A stretch of 64,000 nt of DNA from Marchantia polymorpha subsp. ruderalis (GCA_037833965.1 AP031355.1:955501-1019500); one strand, 5' to 3'. Shown: positions 23,241-35,700, counted from the stretch's first letter. A program made the numbers and translations. Notes: generated by a model from the letters alone, not told the origin.

Positions 23241-24210
23241 AGCATATGCAATCACTGGATTGACTTGATATCTAAGAGAGTTCTCAAATAGGACCTCAGA
23301 AAGTTTCTGTATGCATGTTGTACAAGAACCTACTCGTTGTAACGTTCTTGTTTATTCCTTGAAAGAACTGCTGAAATTGATTGCGTATAGAAAAATTGTT
23401 GAGGGATAGAATGTCCAAGGACAGAAACATCTGTAGCTGTCAGATGTGGTTTTTGTTTGTTTAATCGAAATCGACTTTCTGTGGCTTCTGACGGTTAAAA
23501 CCGTTTCCATTTGACTATATGTACCTTTCAGCAAACAGATAAGCCATGAATCCAAGGATACCGTTTGAGAGTGGATTTCAAAGGAAGTACTTATGAGTAC
23601 TGAAATGCTTAAGAAGAAGCATGAATCATCTTATGACTGGTATATTTTTTCGTACTCGTGGATCTTATTTATACTCATACCCTCTATTGAAACCAAATGT
23701 TGCACTTATCCACTGGTTTGACTCTTCGATATCAGTCACTTCATTATGAAAGTACTTTTAAATTTCTTGATGGAATCCGGTGATGTACTATAAATATTCA
23801 TCTGTTCTGAACTGTATGCAAAGATCTGAATAAGTTCATGCCTCCAATTAGATAATTGGATATGATTTGTCTTCTCGAAGTTTAAACATAAATAAAAAAA
23901 AGGTCTTGTGGGTTTTTTCATCCTTATGCCGGGCGTTCTGGCTCATTCCGTGAAGTTGATGAGTGAGCTCGAAAATATTTATTCCGCAGAAGAATCAAAT
24001 CAGAAGTGACTCTGAAATGTCACCAAAACTGTAACGGAGAAGGTCACGTATATTTGTTGGCAGCCGTATGATGCATTCATCAATAACACGTGAGTTTGAC
24101 ATCCGGTTTCTTTGTCTCATCCGTTCATCGTGTCTTGTCATACAAAGACTCCTAGGTAGGTGTAGAAGATATTGGAAAATCGTAAACCTTCAACCTGCTG
24201 GTTCATGACT
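23241..24210. other. No gene seen; upstream region of the coiled-coil gene
   Basis: About 1 kb of moderately AT-rich sequence without a convincing frame. Its right end should include the promoter of the gene starting at 24289. Confidence 0.4.
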
Positions 24211-24214
24211 CGAC

Positions 24215-24228
24215 ATATATATATATAT
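24215..24228 (+). promoter_or_regulatory. TATA-like run before the coiled-coil gene
   Basis: CATATATATATATATC lies 60-75 bases before the start codon. If used as a TATA element, transcription would start near 24245-24255 with a short leader. Confidence 0.4.
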
Positions 24229-24237
24229 CTTCCTGCA

Positions 24238-24261
24238 ATGGCCAGTCATCTGAAGATGTAA
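24238..24261 (+). promoter_or_regulatory. Possible 7-codon upstream frame
   Basis: ATG GCC AGT CAT CTG AAG ATG TAA precedes the main start by 27 bases. It matters only if transcription begins left of 24238, which the TATA-like run makes doubtful. Confidence 0.25.
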
Positions 24262-24288
24262 GAGGTGTTGGACTCGTTTGTGAGAACG

Positions 24289-24918
24289 ATGGCAGAATCC
24301 TTGATGCTGGATGAGCTTTGTCGCATAGCAAAAGAGATAATAGAAGCATCATTCGCCATCTCTTTGGATTCTGAAACTGAAGGGAAATTGAAGAACATTG
24401 CTCGTTATCTGGAATCGGTATATGCCGCTGATCGTTCGAAGCATGCAACTCTGAGGACTGCTCATGAGAAAGCCATGGAGATGCTTCAACAATATCGCCA
24501 AGCATCAAAGTCGGCTCTTCTCTTGCTGGGGGAAGCTTACGAAGCTGTGGAGAATTCGAAGAAGGAAGAGCAGATTCTACTGGCAGATCTGGAGTTCGTG
24601 CACCACAAACAGAACTTGCCCCCAGAGATTCGGGCGAATGCATTGGGCATGCTGGAAAAAATTCAAGATGCTCTTGATAGAGAGCGCTCGAAGGAAAAGG
24701 ATATCATGAACAACATACAGAACGAATTGAACCACAGAATAGATTGGATCAAGGCTTCTCTTCATGGACCAGTAAATTATGGGAGCTGCCAATCTTCTCC
24801 GTTTGACGATACTGAGGATACTCATTCTGGTGAATGTCCGTCCCCATCCGATGATAGAAGTATACTTGACAATCATAGCTTTCAGAGCATCGATCCAACA
24901 TTACTCTACATTTCTTGA
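24289..24918 (+). CDS. Unrecognised helical (coiled-coil) protein, 209 aa
   Basis: Single uninterrupted frame. I chose ATG 24289 (ACGATGGCAG, good context) because the frame has no earlier ATG. Residues 1-160 are almost entirely predicted helix by composition, with heptad-like spacing and many charged residues (EGKLKNIARYLESVYAAD, KEEQILLADLEFVHHKQ, ALDRERSKEKDIMNNIQNEL). The last 45 residues are a low-complexity acidic and serine-rich tail (SPFDDTEDTHSGECPSPSDD). No signal peptide, membrane segment or catalytic motif is visible, so a soluble scaffold or adaptor is likely. I do not recognise the family. Neighbours give no clue: both flanks are gene-poor. Confidence 0.75.
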   Translation: MAESLMLDELCRIAKEIIEASFAISLDSETEGKLKNIARYLESVYAADRSKHATLRTAHEKAMEMLQQYRQASKSALLLLGEAYEAVENSKKEEQILLADLEFVHHKQNLPPEIRANALGMLEKIQDALDRERSKEKDIMNNIQNELNHRIDWIKASLHGPVNYGSCQSSPFDDTEDTHSGECPSPSDDRSILDNHSFQSIDPTLLYIS

Positions 24919-27900
24919 GGACTTGTCCGTACTTATTTATGCTTGAATGCCGTCATGGTCTCTTCTGATCTACTGTAAAATGTAAAAAAACCCAGAGACC
25001 TACTGTCAGTTCAAGCTCTTGGATGTAATACAGAAATTTTCCTATTTTCTATGAGAAGAGTGCTATCAGTAAGGGAAAGTTTCAGGGAGCAGCTATACAG
25101 ATGTCTATCAGTTATGTTGATTTTACTTATACCAATCTGGATGTACGTGGAATTAGGACTTCCTTTGCTTCGTGTATTTGAACTCTAAATCGTAGAATAT
25201 GTCAAATGCTTTCTCGAAGTTTTTGATCTGGAATTGGCTGAATATTCCGGATGCATCGTAGTAAGTCCACTCGAGGTTCGTCAGATAATTATTATAAGTT
25301 TTGTTCTTAACTTGAAGCTAATCAAAAGCTCCTAGAGATTGTCTCTTCAGACTCCATTATGTCTAACAATTACGTTTGACATATTGGTGATACCGAGATT
25401 CAAAGGTGAAAGCCTCATAATCTCTTAGACAAAAGCTCACATAATGTGTTCTGTCTAGGTGATATTGACCCTATGAGCGATAACGCATTAGTTAAGGTGG
25501 TTGGATTTCCCCAAAGCCCAATATTGTTAATTGTATAAAGTGGATTATGTATTTTTAGCTCAGAAGTCGAGCAATAATAAGTGTACAATTCATCTATCCT
25601 GGAATGTCTTCCTTATCAGTTCCACTCTGGAACACACGCTACTGTTAAACTCAAATGATATGCATGGAAGTTCTGGACGATAACTCATAGCATGAGTGGA
25701 CCGACTTGAGCTGAAATTTTTGAAGTATACAGAATTTTTTCTTTGAACAGAATTTTTTTCTTTAATTCTGCATTAATTTCCGAGTTCGCCCTTAGGATGG
25801 TATTCAAAGTAGATAGGTATTTATTCAACTACTATCTACTTTCTGAACTCTGAGGTCAACCTTAGCAACGTTTTCACAGAACTAAAATCAATTTTAATCT
25901 TCTATTTTCTTGCATGATTCGAGGAATTGTCCTAGGAACCTCAACTTGTTATCCACGTTGCACGTTTAAAGGTCGAACTGAGGAGTGTTCTTACTAAAAG
26001 ATAAGCAATCATATTTAAGTATTACTATTTATTTAGATTTCTATCTTATATTTGGATTCATTTAAGCGGAGTTCTCCATGGGTCAGGAGCATCAGGATCC
26101 GCTTTGTCTTCAAGTGAGTCTGGATTCTCTTATTGTATTGGGAAATCAACAAGTATCAACAACGTGTATGTTTAACACAAGCTTTACAACACAAGTTCGA
26201 TTCGCCCGTCTTGTATCTAACTGATACTGTTGCATTTGATAATGATGCTTCTTAGAAAAGGATCATAACTTCAGCTCTGTAAACGAAGTTTTACTTGTCT
26301 GTGGATACAGATGTCTTCGCCAGTTTGGAGATTTGGAGTCGTTAAAAACAAGATATGAAGCTTGTAGAGGTCTCTGGAAAACTTCTTTCACTCAGAAATC
26401 TATCTATATTGGCTAACGAACAAGTTCCTCTTCTACACGACGCTCATAAAAAATACACATATTGTAAGTTATTCATGGTAGCTGTTAAAGGATTTCAAAC
26501 CACCATTAGAGCTCAAGAAATTTTTGATATACAAGTAGCAAGAGGGTTTTATTATATTTTATTGGAGTCTACTAACAACACCATGTCCTCAACAATGATT
26601 CATGGCAAAGGTCAAATATTGTGTCTTTTCCAATGTAATGCTGCACTTTTTAAAAAGACGATGTTGTAGTAATAGAAAATCCAACGGCCTTTGTTCGAGA
26701 CTTTCGTTCGAACCATGGTTTCGTAAATAGGTAGATTGTGAACGGCAAATTACGTATTCCTCCAATGTCAGACTGCAGTTTGTTGTTCAGAGAACAGTTC
26801 ATAGCATCATTTTCGGTCGGCGCGTTGATACTTTTGATTCCGAATGGCTAGAACACTATATTCGAGTTCATGAACAGATTTCGGGGTTGGAGTTTGCAAT
26901 GGATTAAAAGTCCAAGGTTGTGAAGTCCTTGCCTTCAGTTCGTCGTCCCACAGACTAGATCCACCCTTTTGATCAGCAATGTTTGCACTCAACAGTTTCC
27001 ATCCACGACATCTTTACTTTGAAACTCGGGCTCTGTTAGTATCCTGCTTTCACTTTCGTACGGTCCAACCTACCCAGAGCTAGTCGTTTTATACTAGGTT
27101 TGAAGAAACATTTTGGCATCTTTACGAAAATTTCCATGTTAATAGAGAACCATACAAGATTTAAAATAATGTCGGAGAACTTTTCGTCATTTGTAGGTTT
27201 GTTCGATTAGCATGGAAGTCATGTAAGTGGTTTTGAGCTGGACTACATGGTTGTCTGATTTGCATGTGCAGACACTCGCTAGTACAAGGAGACTATTTCT
27301 CCTGATTTTGCATCTCGAATGTCCAAGGCACACAACCTCAATGCACACATCAACCCATATACTTTTAGGGAATGATTGATGTATCTAGAAATATACAATC
27401 TGTCCTAAGATTACTCTTAAAACCGTGGACTGCAGCAATAACGTGTACGTTTGCGACATATGCCATCAAAAGTGTTGCACCTTTCATTTCATAGGTCCTC
27501 GCACCCATGAAGACAATCATAATCATTCTCCTCATAGCATGACGGTGCGAGTACAAACAATATGACAGCTATAAACATCCAAGGTCAATTTACGTGGTCG
27601 AGTCATCACAAACAGAAGCTTATGATTCTCAACTGACAGCTATATTCCCAGAAGACACCAAGCAGCTTGAGTCATCTTTTGAATGGTGTCTACTTCATGA
27701 TTGCCGAGTCAATAGTTTCTGTTGAAGAACTTGTCAATGAAAAGATACTACACCACTGCTGAAACTTCCTAAAGCTCAGCAAAAATAATCAGCACAGAGA
27801 CGGGATCGAAATGCATTTTGTTCAATTCGAATCCGGTTACGTGAGTTGTGCTTTTACATGTACTAGTCACCGCACACACGCTATATGGATGATTCAGGGC

Positions 27901-29457
27901 CAGCTTCTATGTGCTTTGGCAAAGTCGTTATTTTTTTAAAACAGAAACACTTTCACTCGATCGAGTCACCGCAGGCAGACATTTTCATAGTTTATTACTT
28001 GATTTAGAGATGACAAATAACCTCTCGGCTGCAGTCTCTGAGTACCCACTGTTTCTAGATTTTGCCACAGTAGAATAGATTTACTGGTTTATACTAGAAC
28101 ACGCAAAACCTCGCTCTTTATTTGCTAGTCCTCAATGATGGTTTTGGATATTCACTCCGTCTGGTCACCGCATATTTCATACAGATGTGAATGGGTTCTC
28201 TTTTCCTAATCGGACAAACCAGAGGACGCTCTTTCCTCGACATTCTAGGCAGGTGTTACAGTGGGTTAAGCAATAGAATGCATACAAAAAGGTGGGCCAG
28301 CCTGACGTCGCGAGTGTTCAGTAGGAGATTCGCTTCTCGAATGAGACGTCTAACGGGTTGATTCCATTGCAACTACACTTTATCTGTATACGTCACTGAT
28401 CCTTAAGCTCGTAGGGAGCGGTTAGTGAACTCTGCACTGTAATGGTAGGCCCGTCTTCAATTCACAATCATCGTCGGGTCTACACAATTTAGAATAATCC
28501 AAAATTTTTAGCCTGGTCGAAGATTCTTGAAACAGTTTCTGTGAAGATTCTTGCAGTGAACAAACGACTTTGTCAGCCTTAATACATAAGTTCGGAGCGA
28601 GTCCTGCCCTTAAATTAAACCTACTTAGCTGGTGCTTTTTCTAAGACTTGTTTTAATCACGCATGCATCGCTAACCGTGACAATTTCAGAAATTTGAAGA
28701 AGAAAGTAATCAATATTTCAAAATGAGCTTATGGAACCTCCATACCCTAGGACTGACATTCAGAAACACTCGTTGAGCTAGGCCATAGTGTCAGAGGTGT
28801 CATACCGAACTTAATTTATATCATAACTTCCGACCAGACCTGCAACACACAGGTGAAGATATGTAAACACTATTTTAAACGCCAGACACCTCACCTTACA
28901 AGGTCGGGAGAATGTCTAGAGATTTTCTAGACAGATTGTCTACAATACGTTGTGCTCAATTCCGAGGAGTTCCGAAGTGTTGGAGACAAAGACGCTCGTG
29001 AAATTCAAGAAAGTCACGTGTTGGGAGTGCATGACTGGTTTGGAACCTAGAGTTTTCCTTCATTAACTGAATCGACAGCAACATTTCAACACTACCGTAG
29101 CATCCGAAGTTAGTAAACTTCAACGTGTGAAAATGTTAAAGATAGTTTCACTTCAGAATATTCGCATTCATCTCAGACTTAAAAAATCAGCTGTACATTG
29201 TTCCAAGTGCTTCAAATTTTATTGTCTGCCATGCGAGAGTCTTTCGAGTGCATTCAATCTTGACTCTACAGAAGACGTTCACCTCGACAGTGGTCGCAGT
29301 CAGTCGCTTTTCAAGATGACCAGGGGGATAGGATTTATGTACTATCCCCGAGCTACCTGTCTGGTGTCTGTGCCCAGTTAGAAGGCAGTTTAGGGCGAGA
29401 GAACTTTTGGCTTTGGTCCAAAAGCGCATCTTTGCTACCAGTATATTTATGCAGCTG
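24919..29457. other. Long stretch without a recognisable gene
   Basis: About 4.5 kb, moderately AT-rich. Scattered short frames (for example 26355-26669 on plus, 26807-26992 and 27365-27556 on minus) have some coding texture but no domain and no convincing splice signals. GTCACCGCA recurs at about 27867, 27965 and 28163 without further repeat structure. It may hold heavily decayed genes or elements. Confidence 0.4.
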
Positions 29458-29586
29458 CAGGAGTTTGCTCTATTTTCACTATCTCACTACAACCTGGGAG
29501 AGGTGATCGGGCCCATTTCCTCACGCAGTTTAGCAACGCTGCAATCTCTAAATTTGGCAGCTCAGATAGCTCATACCTGGATCTGA
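29458..29586 (+). pseudogene. LRR-like scrap
   Basis: An open stretch reads SLSHYNLGEVIGPISSRSL then ATLQSLNLAAQIAHTWI to a stop. The spacing (L..LNL.. with a GxI-like turn) resembles the plant extracellular LRR repeat LxxLxLxxNxLxGxIP. It has no start codon and no continuation, so a fragment at most. Confidence 0.22.
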
Positions 29587-29589
29587 GAT

Positions 29590-31268
29590 GTTCCCACACG
29601 GATATAAGAGAGAAGACACCTGGATTCAGAGGGAGGAAGGCGAAGAACCTGACCCAAATCACGGGACTTGGTTCGAGTTATTGGGTTCTCTAACCTGAAC
29701 AAACTCAGTGTACCGGGACTGCTCTCAAGAACTGATCATGAAGAATCAACCGGTAGTGTATGGCCCCGGTCACGGATTCTTCTGTTACACTGCTTTTGAA
29801 GATCAGGGGCTAGCGGTAGCCACTGTGATGGTCCAACTTTCGCACGTGTCCAACTGTTTTTATGTATAAAGAATCCTTTTTCTCGAGAACACGATTGGGC
29901 CTGTTCACTAGGCCGACAACAGACTTGAGCCTATTTGCCGATCAATCATTAAGCACATGTTCTCGCACATACCACAGCAATAGGGCACTCCCCAACATAG
30001 CTAGCACTCGCGACCTCCACCAGCCTATGGTCATCAACTGTTTCTCGATCGCTCGGCCACTTCCTCAGATCGTAGGAGCCTCGCGTTCGCAGCACAATTA
30101 CGCCACAAGGAAGGGAGCGCAAGAGTAGGCGAGGGTGATGTGGCCGAGGATCTGGGACCTGGGGAACTCGGGTCAGAAGATGATGCAACCCAGATGAGAG
30201 AAATTCACTTGACAGAGTTAGAGCGGGAAAGCGCCAAGGTGCTAGCGATACGTCTGTTGTTAACAGGTATGTCGAATGCGAGTGAGCGAGTGAGCGAGTG
30301 CGAGGAGGTGAGGGAGGGCTCGCAGTCGCGAGTAATATTCCGCCGGACCCACCGAGATTCTCGAGGGCGAGCACCGTCAGATGGCCGATCGCAAGGATCA
30401 CAGTCGAACGGAGGGAGGGCAAACGACAGGTGTTCCTGCTACGACGAGCCCTCAGTTGGTGCGCAAATTTGGTAGAGACGTGCAATTCTCAAACATTATG
30501 CACACAGTCATCATTCTCATTCTAGATCTATGATTGTTGACTTCTGGCTAGCGTTTCATCATAGCGTCCTGTGGGGGGAGAGCGAGGAGGCAATATTTAT
30601 ATTATTGTTGGTCTCTCTAGCTCTTTCGCAGCTTGAAAAGGTCGAGGCTCCGGGCGGCCAGTGGAAGCGCTCTCCTTTTGAATCTGTAAGAGCTCGGTGA
30701 CCCTTTAGCTCGGCTCAATAGATTTCGTAGCTGCAGTGGCGGGGCAATGCGGGGGCAGTGCTTGAGTGAGCTCGGGTCGGGGTCAGTCAATCAATAGACG
30801 ATAGATAGATTCGTTTCGTTATGCTTTATTTGTCTGGCTCTTTTCCATCTCGGAAGGGTCGACACAATTCACGATCAGAACTGCCCTCGAGCGCGATCGC
30901 TCGCAGCGAGCGAGCGAGCAACGACCAGTGCCGGATCATGACGACGATGCTGCTGCTGCTGCTGCTTCTGTGAAGGCCGCCCGACGCCCGACGCCCGCCG
31001 CCCGCCCGCCCGCCTGCCTTCGACTTCGACCAGCTTAAGGCCCGGCCCAGCACCATCGCCGGGGGCAGTTGGCAGCTGCAGACGCATGCGAGCGCAGCCA
31101 GTACTTCAGCGTTTGCCAGCGTTCTAACCCTTTAATGTGTTGCTTCATCTTCTGGATGTTTCACAGACAATTGCTCTGTGTCGGCTCCTCCCGACTTGAG
31201 GCTACTTGCGGTGAATCGTGTTCGCCTCACGCGCGCTGCTCGAGCTCTCATTTCCCCTTCCAGAGAGC
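29590..31268 (+). promoter_or_regulatory. CpG-rich upstream region of LRR gene 1
   Basis: From about 30.0 kb the sequence turns GC- and CpG-rich, with tandem GAGCGAGTGAGCGAGTG, GCGAGCGAGCGAGC and CGCCCGCCCGCCCGCC runs, and stays so through the LRR gene. A frame without ATG runs from 30005 to 30475 (with a stretch AEDLGPGELGSEDDATQMRE) and has a possible donor ACAG|GTATG near 30266. It could be an exon, but I cannot tie it to the LRR gene. No TATA box is obvious, as often in CpG-rich promoters. Confidence 0.4.
30949..30966. repeat. (GCT)n microsatellite
   Basis: Six units of GCT, the last imperfect at its edge, in the CpG-rich upstream region of LRR gene 1. Confidence 0.9.
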
Positions 31269-32441
31269 ATGGCGTACGAGCAAGCGCGGATGATGGCCAA
31301 CCCGCCGCCCAAAGTAGTCATTCCTGTGATGCTCGGGGTTCTGACTGCCGGCAGGCAAACGATAAACGAGGCTCGCGTGCTGGAAGCTCGGATTTTGGAG
31401 AAACTCGACTCCGTGTCCGAGCTCGATCTGGATTTTAGGCTCATAGAGGATAACGAAATGGCGACGCTCGGCCGAGCCTTCCAGCAGCGCCCGTTCCCGG
31501 GCCTCGAGATCCTGAGCTTATCGCAAAATCGGGTCGAGGAGCTGGCCATGCCCCAAATTGCCCGGGCCATCGAGACCGGCAACTTGTCCAACTTGAGAAA
31601 ACTCAATCTGTACAAATGTCGCATAGATGGCGCCGGCGCCATAATGCTGGCCGAGGCCCTGCAGTCTGGAAACCTCTCGCGCCTGCAAAATCTCGAACTG
31701 TCGTACAACAATATCGGCGACATGGGGCTGGTGGCCATCTCCAATGCGCTGGCGTCCGGCTACGTGCCGGCCATCAAAACCCTGTCGTTAGGCGGCGATG
31801 TCGAAACCCAGGGCGAGGGGTTTCATGTTCAGGGTTCGCAGGCCCTCGCGCGGGCGTTCCAGTCTGGTAATTCGCCCCTCCTGGAGGACCTCCAAATCTG
31901 GGGCATCGTCGAGGAGGAGGGCGTGATCGCCGTCATTAAGGGGCTCGAATCCAGAATGGTCGGCTGCTTCAAGTCTCTGTATTTCAGCAACTGCAAAATT
32001 CGGCTCGACGGCGCCAAGGCTCTGGCCCGAGCTCTCCAGTCTCCAAGCTTCTCGTACCTCTCGCTGCTCGGCATTTTCGAAAGCCCCATGCTCGGGGACG
32101 AGGGAGTGGCCGCCCTGGCCGAGGCTTTCAAATCCTCCAATCTGAACAGTCTGGAGCACTTGTACCTAAACTATGTCCGCATGAAAGACAAGGGCTGGTC
32201 CGAGCTCACAGCGTTACTGGAAGCAGGGCACCTCCCCAATTTGTCAGGGATCTACGCCATAGAAGATTTTCATCACATCTCTCGATCGAGCGCGGAAGCT
32301 CTGGCCAAAGCATACCACAATAACACATCCCTGGTCGCCAAAGTAATCGTCTGCAAATGGCCCAACGAAGGTGTGGAAAAGGAAGTGGAGAATCTCCGAA
32401 GCATTAATCAGAATTTAAGAACGTCCACTAGTGCTGAATAG
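31269..32441 (+). CDS. Ribonuclease-inhibitor-type LRR protein 1, 390 aa
   Basis: One intact intronless frame. The start is ATG 31269 (AGCATGGC, good context); the frame is open further left but has no earlier ATG. After a helical N-terminus of about 50 residues come roughly ten repeats of 28-30 residues with the pattern LxxLxLxxNxIxxxGxxxLxxAL, for example LQNLELSYNNIGDMGLVAIS and the following NALASG. This long, helix-bearing LRR type is that of ribonuclease inhibitor, RanGAP and NLRC3-like proteins. There is no NB, kinase, signal peptide or membrane segment, so a soluble cytoplasmic or nuclear binding protein is expected; the partner is unknown. Codons are GC-rich with many CpG, unlike all other genes here. 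It is clearly paralogous to the gene at 39262, sharing GRAFQQR, GNLSNLR and LLEAGHLP blocks. Confidence 0.85.
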   Translation: MAYEQARMMANPPPKVVIPVMLGVLTAGRQTINEARVLEARILEKLDSVSELDLDFRLIEDNEMATLGRAFQQRPFPGLEILSLSQNRVEELAMPQIARAIETGNLSNLRKLNLYKCRIDGAGAIMLAEALQSGNLSRLQNLELSYNNIGDMGLVAISNALASGYVPAIKTLSLGGDVETQGEGFHVQGSQALARAFQSGNSPLLEDLQIWGIVEEEGVIAVIKGLESRMVGCFKSLYFSNCKIRLDGAKALARALQSPSFSYLSLLGIFESPMLGDEGVAALAEAFKSSNLNSLEHLYLNYVRMKDKGWSELTALLEAGHLPNLSGIYAIEDFHHISRSSAEALAKAYHNNTSLVAKVIVCKWPNEGVEKEVENLRSINQNLRTSTSAE

Positions 32442-33039
32442 GCTGCCAACGTGAAAAATGTCATCACGTCCCCGGGTCGGACTTCTCTTCTGATCCGCCC
32501 AATGTCATGTAATTTTATATCGCACAGAAATAAGATTGGCCAACAAAATTATGTTGACCGTCGGCTGCATATGCCACAATTGATTCAAATCCGCTCTCGA
32601 TCTTATGAATGCGCTTGCTACCTCTGCTGGTCGTCCTGGCGCCGGAGTATATTCCCACATCTCGTCCTGTCCGATTCCCCCACCCAGACCCTGGTCCACC
32701 ACGGCGGAATCGATAATCAGTCCGTGGATTTGCTCACCTCTGATTAAATATCTTCGTCACGACTGTTTGTGTCGCTGGTGATCATCGACCGGCGCTGTCG
32801 ATAATGTGACGGAGGTACAGGTGTCACAGGTTTAAAGGCTCCCGTGTTACCCCATCGATCTGTCTGCGTGTTATTTAGACAAACATCTGATTCCGAGCAC
32901 GTATATCAATATTCTCAAAAGTCCGCGAAGCAGAACAGAATTTATTGTTGGAGGCTATCGATTTCGTCGATGAGCACCTGTTTTGTTTGCCGAGCAAGGA
33001 ACCGCTTGTAGAGATCGATGGGTCCTAGCTCCTACGTAG
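32442..33039. other. 3' flank of LRR gene 1
   Basis: Composition falls back from GC-rich. No gene seen. TGATTAAATA-type AT-rich motifs near 32742 could belong to a 3' end, but no signal is decisive. Confidence 0.4.
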
Positions 33040-33405
33040 CTTGTCGATCATCGATCGGACTCGAGATCGGCATCCTCATCTTCGAATTCGGATAAGGCCG
33101 AAGAGTCCGTCCAAGAAGTGGGTGGGGGGAGGGCTAAAAGGCAGAAAGCGAGAGTCGCAGCAGCGCTCGAGCAGAAAAGACATGAGACGGGCGAGACCGA
33201 TAGCGGATACTTTTCGGGAGCTCATGCAGCTTCGGATGCTCGTTCCATCGGCGCCGAGCAGCTAGCACATCGAGGAATCTCGGGGAACTTCACCGGTCTG
33301 CACGGGGCTCGCAGGCGACGTCAGCACGTCTGCGAACCCACTTGTCAACGAATCTCCGAGCGACTGAACTGGCGGCGGGTATGGATCTCGAGTCCTGTTA
33401 GATGA
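33040..33405 (+). other. Exon-like open frame without ATG
   Basis: 121 codons are open after a TAG, with no ATG in frame. The translation has real-protein texture: a serine-rich start (RSDSRSASSSSNSDKAEE), a basic helix (GRAKRQKARVAAALEQKRHE) and then GYFSGAHAASDARS. This resembles a nuclear, low-complexity region joined to a basic segment. It could be an internal exon of an undetected gene or a retained fragment in the CpG-rich island. No family recognised. Confidence 0.3.
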
Positions 33406-35700
33406 CTCGCAGGTGAATCCAAAAAGATTCAAGCAGCTTCCCTGTGTTGACCCGTTCGACGTCTGGCAGTTTGTGCCCATGACGAGCGGTCATGCTCCTG
33501 CAGCACCCTCGAGACCTCCGATCCGCCTCAGGCTCAGACTCTCCATTTCCACTGGAGTGGGACGGTCTCAGCATTCCCCTCCACTGTGCGGTGGAGACAA
33601 CCGCTCCAGCTAGTTTGGAGACAACAGTAACTCACTTTCGACGACATACAGCACTGCACGTAAACAGATGGTCTCTGACAAAGTGTATCGCTAGCTGCTG
33701 GGATGCTCCAGCGAGAAGGGGAAATCTATTTTGGGCGTAGTTCACTGTGAAGTCAGATTCGGCTGAACAGACAGCTATTGTAAGAAAAATAGTGTAAACT
33801 TCGCGGAGGATGCTTAGGGGATAACGACCTCGGTACCCGGTTTCTTAGCGAGGTGCCTTAAAGAGGTTATTTTCTATAAACCTCCAGGCCAAGAATATGC
33901 CTCGAGTTATATAAGAAAGGAGACATCGATGCTAGCGTTCAGCTAAAGGTGCACTTTGACAGCTAGAGATTGCAGTCGGTAAGCAACAATCTCGTTCGCT
34001 GAGAACACTTGGATAGAGGTTCTAGTCCTGGTCGAAGTGTAGTGAATCGCACATACTCCGGAGAGTAGAGTTGAGGTCTATGTAGGCTAGGTGGAAATGT
34101 TAATTAGGCCAAGGTCAGGAGAGAAATATATCGACGCCAGAGAATTTCATAAGCAGATACTTGCAGAACACTGAACTCAGAGCTATGCTTTCGTGGTTTA
34201 CTTGAGAGCGGGGTCATTTCCAGGTTGGAATCCCCAAAGCGCGACGAGAAAGTCCAAAATCAGAGCAACGCCACACTTCTCGGAAATCCCGATTGTTAGC
34301 CATGTGGGTCTGAAGAAGACGTCAGACCTTTGCAGCTGTCTATGGAGGCTCGCTGGAGGGCCCAGTACTGGTGGTGGTCCCATATCTACAGCGTAAGTCT
34401 AAGTGCCTTTCGGGTCTCCTTTTGTCTCCCATCTGGTATTTTCACAGGCACCCGAGTTTCACTGTGGATAGATGTGGAAACATGTGCACGTTTATACGGG
34501 TGCAGACTCCCCGTCCTCGATAACAGACGTCAATCTGCATGATCATCATCTCCTATGGCAAGCTTAATTCCCTAATGCACTGGCCAAAGCAGATTCATGG
34601 TCCCCGCTCCAACATGTTTCTTCTGGAGAGATGACAGGGCGCTTGTTATGCTCTCTGTGCATTGAAACTGTCGTATCATCCTCAGAGGATGAGGAGTTGC
34701 ACAGAATGCGGTCGGGTGCACAATATGTGATGAATGTTCTACTCATTCCGTCAAATGCCATGATCATGCAAGAACAGGGTACTGCATATGCATCTCCCCT
34801 GCCACTCTGATTCACCGACAACACTCGTCTGGACGTAAATGGCTCATGAATGGGCCAGAAGCTAATGATCATAATTTTTACCAGTCTGCAGCATCTAAAC
34901 TTGCAGAGTAGGGCAGTTTCTACTGCCCAAAAGGCTTCTGTTTGACTAGCAAAAGCAGACGAGGTCATGCTTATGATGTTTACCGGTATGCGGTGCGCTA
35001 GAGTGCAATAGAAGGCAGTTCACCTCTGTCGTGGACAATATCATACCGGGACTTCCACCGGTTTTGGGGGGAATCTATACCTCATGATGTTAACAGAAAG
35101 TGAAGTGCTTTGTGGTTCAGGTTGTCCAGAACGTGGGTTTCGAGTGTTCAAGGAAGCAACCAGTTGTCAGATTATATACAACTTTCAGAGCATTAGACTT
35201 GCAAGCCTGGGTGAGGACAGGATATCTTTTGACTGCAACCATGACGGCAATGGAACTTTAAAGAAAACACTCGTGGCTTGAGTTTTGAGTGCACAGAGAT
35301 CTGCTTATTCAATTTGGAGAATATTTTTAGTACTTTACTTCTGATGGAGTTAGGCCTACTCGGGAACGGATGCTTGCAATTCCGATGTACTCTTGACTCG
35401 ATCAAGTCAAAAGGACAACAAACCACATCTGTGCTATGTTGAATGGAAGGATGTCTTGTCTAGCGTAACTATTGGTCGAGTACAACCAGCCGATGTCAGT
35501 CCGTCACGAAGCAGTTTTGTGGGAATGGCAGCACACAGAAAGTCAGGCTTGGCTCTGATCAAAACGGTGCATCATGATGATATTTGTCGTCAATGAAAAT
35601 GACAACTCTCTTTGATGAACTTTTAGATACTTCTTCATTCTTTCCTCGGCAAAATAAGTATGACCAGAGATCTAATCAGACACGGGACAAACATGAAAAG
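33406..35700. other. No recognisable gene
   Basis: Mixed composition. Frames at 33413-33613, 34564-34968 (minus), 35084-35281 and 35393-35596 are short and lack recognisable domains, promoter or splice context. Confidence 0.4.

Noticed and set aside
29949-30485. 178-codon minus-strand frame in the CpG-rich region
   Set aside because: Low-complexity, Arg/Ser/Leu/Pro-rich product of GC bias, overlapped by plus-strand frames and without recognisable domain or signals.
31202-31744. 180-codon minus-strand frame
   Set aside because: Lies opposite LRR gene 1, whose plus-strand protein is clearly real; this is its shadow.
31788-32159. Two overlapping minus-strand frames
   Set aside because: Shadows of LRR gene 1 in GC-rich sequence.
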